Of a stretch of 6,372 bases of DNA, positions 5,366-6,372 are shown in pieces. Position 1 is the stretch's first letter; each line of letters opens with the position of its first letter. This DNA comes from Syntrophorhabdus sp. PtaB.Bin184 (GTDB lineage: Bacteria > Desulfobacterota > Syntrophorhabdia > Syntrophorhabdales > Syntrophorhabdaceae). The DNA lies in assembly GCA_002067555.1 (NCBI GenBank), contig MVQQ01000086.1, positions 1 to 6,372 on the forward strand, given 5' to 3'. The notes below the pieces were generated by a model. The model had not been told where the DNA came from, did no database searches, and saw nothing but the letters and a program-made list of their open reading frames with translations. Position numbers and translations under genes: made by a program.

Positions 5366-6259
5366 CTACTCGAGATAAATGCCCGACCCCACGTAGAAGA
5401 CGTCATTGCCGCTCCTGACCTTTTTCACGTAGGTTTCCTTGTCGGATGGCTTTGTGGTCCGTGGTTTGGGCCATGAATAGGTGATCCAGCCGCTGTCCTT
5501 GTTTGCGAGCATGGCGATCATCTCCCTGATGAAGGATTTTCCCTTGCTGTCCTTCAGGGCTAGGACATTCCTGCCTTCGTGTTGCGGGAAAGCGGGGTTG
5601 ACAAGATCGATGCCTTTTGCATCGATGACGAAGACATATGTGGTGAGATAGTTGAACTCTCCTGTTTTGTCGCGCAGCGTGGGGAATGCACGGCGCCCTT
5701 CCTTGCCGACGATACAGGCTGCTTCCTCGACGATATCGACGACAAAAGCCCTTTCGGGTCTCATTTCATACAAACCGCTGCCGACGATATACCCTTTCCC
5801 CGACGGCGCCTTGACGTACCTGACGAAGGACGTCTTCCATGAGGGGATCTCCTGGCCCGGCTTGAACCAGACATAGTGGGACCATCCCTGCGTCTTTCCC
5901 GGATAGTCCGTCACCTCCTTGATGAACCACTTGATGAAGGGTTTTCCCACGGCATCCTTCAGACCAAGCTGGTTCTTGCCTTCCAGCTCGGGACGGGTGG
6001 GGTTGAGGATCACCTTTCCCTCCCTGTCTATGACGAATACGTAAGTATCGTCATGGAGCCACCTGCTGCCTTTCTTCCGAAACTCCACGAAGGCCGCCTC
6101 TCCCTTTTGCTCGACCTCCTGCGAAGCTTCGTTCACGATGCTGATGACCTGTTTCGTTTCGGGGTAGACGACATCCGTCGATTGGGAGGAAACGAAGAGA
6201 GGAAACACGAGAAAAACGATGATTGCTGCGAGTGTGAGCGTTGAGCTGAGCTTACCCAT
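5366..6259 (-). CDS. Secreted double-Cache domain protein
   Basis: Protein of 297 residues with an N-terminal Sec-type signal (MGKLSS, then hydrophobic TLTLAAIIVFLVFPLFV, cleavage probably near SSQS at 24-27). Two tandem Cache_2-like sensor domains follow. Domain 1 (about 31-165) has YVFVID (73-78), LNPTRPELEGKN (85-96), W126 and ending GSGLYE (160-165). Domain 2 (about 169-297) repeats the order: YVFVID (208-213), VNPAFPQHEGRN (220-231), W258 and final GSGIYLE (291-297). Cache domains usually bind small ligands, often organic acids, in chemoreceptors and sensor kinases. Here nothing follows the second domain: no second transmembrane helix, HAMP, kinase or methyl-accepting part, so it is a free periplasmic (or signal-anchored) ligand binder. 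ATG 6259 is chosen over 6328 because AGGGGG (6266-6271) lies 6 nt upstream and the signal peptide starts there. It lies upstream of, and on the same strand as, the symporter pair. Confidence 0.88.
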   Translation of the reverse strand: MGKLSSTLTLAAIIVFLVFPLFVSSQSTDVVYPETKQVISIVNEASQEVEQKGEAAFVEFRKKGSRWLHDDTYVFVIDREGKVILNPTRPELEGKNQLGLKDAVGKPFIKWFIKEVTDYPGKTQGWSHYVWFKPGQEIPSWKTSFVRYVKAPSGKGYIVGSGLYEMRPERAFVVDIVEEAACIVGKEGRRAFPTLRDKTGEFNYLTTYVFVIDAKGIDLVNPAFPQHEGRNVLALKDSKGKSFIREMIAMLANKDSGWITYSWPKPRTTKPSDKETYVKKVRSGNDVFYVGSGIYLE

Positions 6260-6343
6260 AATGAACCCCCTGTGTGGTATCAATATGCCCGAAGGCAGAT
6301 TACAACCCCTATTGACACACCAGCCCAAGCCCTACACATACAT

Positions 6344-6372
6344 AATATAAATGACAGGAAGAGTAAACAGAA
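6344..6372 (-). promoter_or_regulatory. Possible promoter of the Cache gene (weak)
   Basis: The 113 nt upstream of the Cache start is AT-rich at its distal end. On the minus strand TATATT (6344-6349) matches 5 of 6 bases of a -10 box, with TTCTGT (6367-6372) 17 nt upstream as a poor -35 that touches the window edge. An activator-dependent promoter would fit the weak -35, but this is only a candidate. Confidence 0.25.

Noticed and set aside
5154..5378. 74-codon plus-strand frame covering the gap between Cache and small-protein genes
   Set aside because: No convincing ribosome-binding site, Arg-rich composition, and it overlaps the structured gap and the starts and ends of genes on the other strand.
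6286..6297. TGCC-TTCG-GGCA hairpin in the Cache gene leader (minus strand)
   Set aside because: The stem is only 4 bp; although UUCG loops are stable, this is too short to claim a regulatory role.
6260..6328. 23-residue N-terminal extension of the Cache protein
   Set aside because: It would bury the signal peptide, and AGGGGG sits just before ATG 6259.

Overview
The window is about 6.4 kb of GC-rich bacterial DNA with strong G/C preference at third codon positions, which is why long spurious frames lie opposite the real genes. It holds three secondary transporters from three superfamilies, a free-standing MetE-like methyltransferase domain, a 39-residue membrane protein and a secreted double-Cache protein. 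Gene content and protein style resemble anaerobic deltaproteobacterial (Desulfobacterota or Syntrophorhabdus-like) genomes. That placement is an inference from memory of similar proteins; no rRNA or marker gene is present to confirm it.

Layout. (1) Positions 2-799, plus strand: the C-terminal half of an MFS transporter, cut by the window edge. (2) 893-2191, minus strand: a concentrative nucleoside transporter (CNT/NupC-type) homologue whose substrate-hairpin motif is altered. A palindrome and a possible promoter lie just upstream of it. (3) 2408-3397, plus strand: a MetE-like (cobalamin-independent methionine synthase C-terminal type) protein, followed by a strong intrinsic terminator at 3454-3493. 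(4) 3499-6259, minus strand, transcribed right to left: a periplasmic double-Cache protein (6259-5366), a 197-nt gap containing inverted repeats, a 39-aa single-span membrane protein (5168-5049), and a sodium:solute symporter (5052-3499) whose start overlaps the small gene's stop as ATGA.

How the genes may work together. The clearest functional unit is the small membrane protein plus the SSS symporter, which look translationally coupled. The symporter has ActP-like features, suggesting uptake of a small organic acid. The Cache protein upstream on the same strand could be an extracytoplasmic ligand-binding partner, but this rests on proximity only. MFS, CNT and MetE-like genes look like independent units.

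The three gaps around the CNT and MetE-like genes (811-879, 2243-2334, 3405-3453) each carry an element built from tandem heptamers of consensus RGGTNAT. Two copies are full inverted repeats and one is nearly single-armed. They appear to be a dispersed intergenic repeat family and are the most unusual structural feature seen here. All intergenic gaps are under 300 bases, and no RNA gene, CRISPR array or insertion sequence was recognised.
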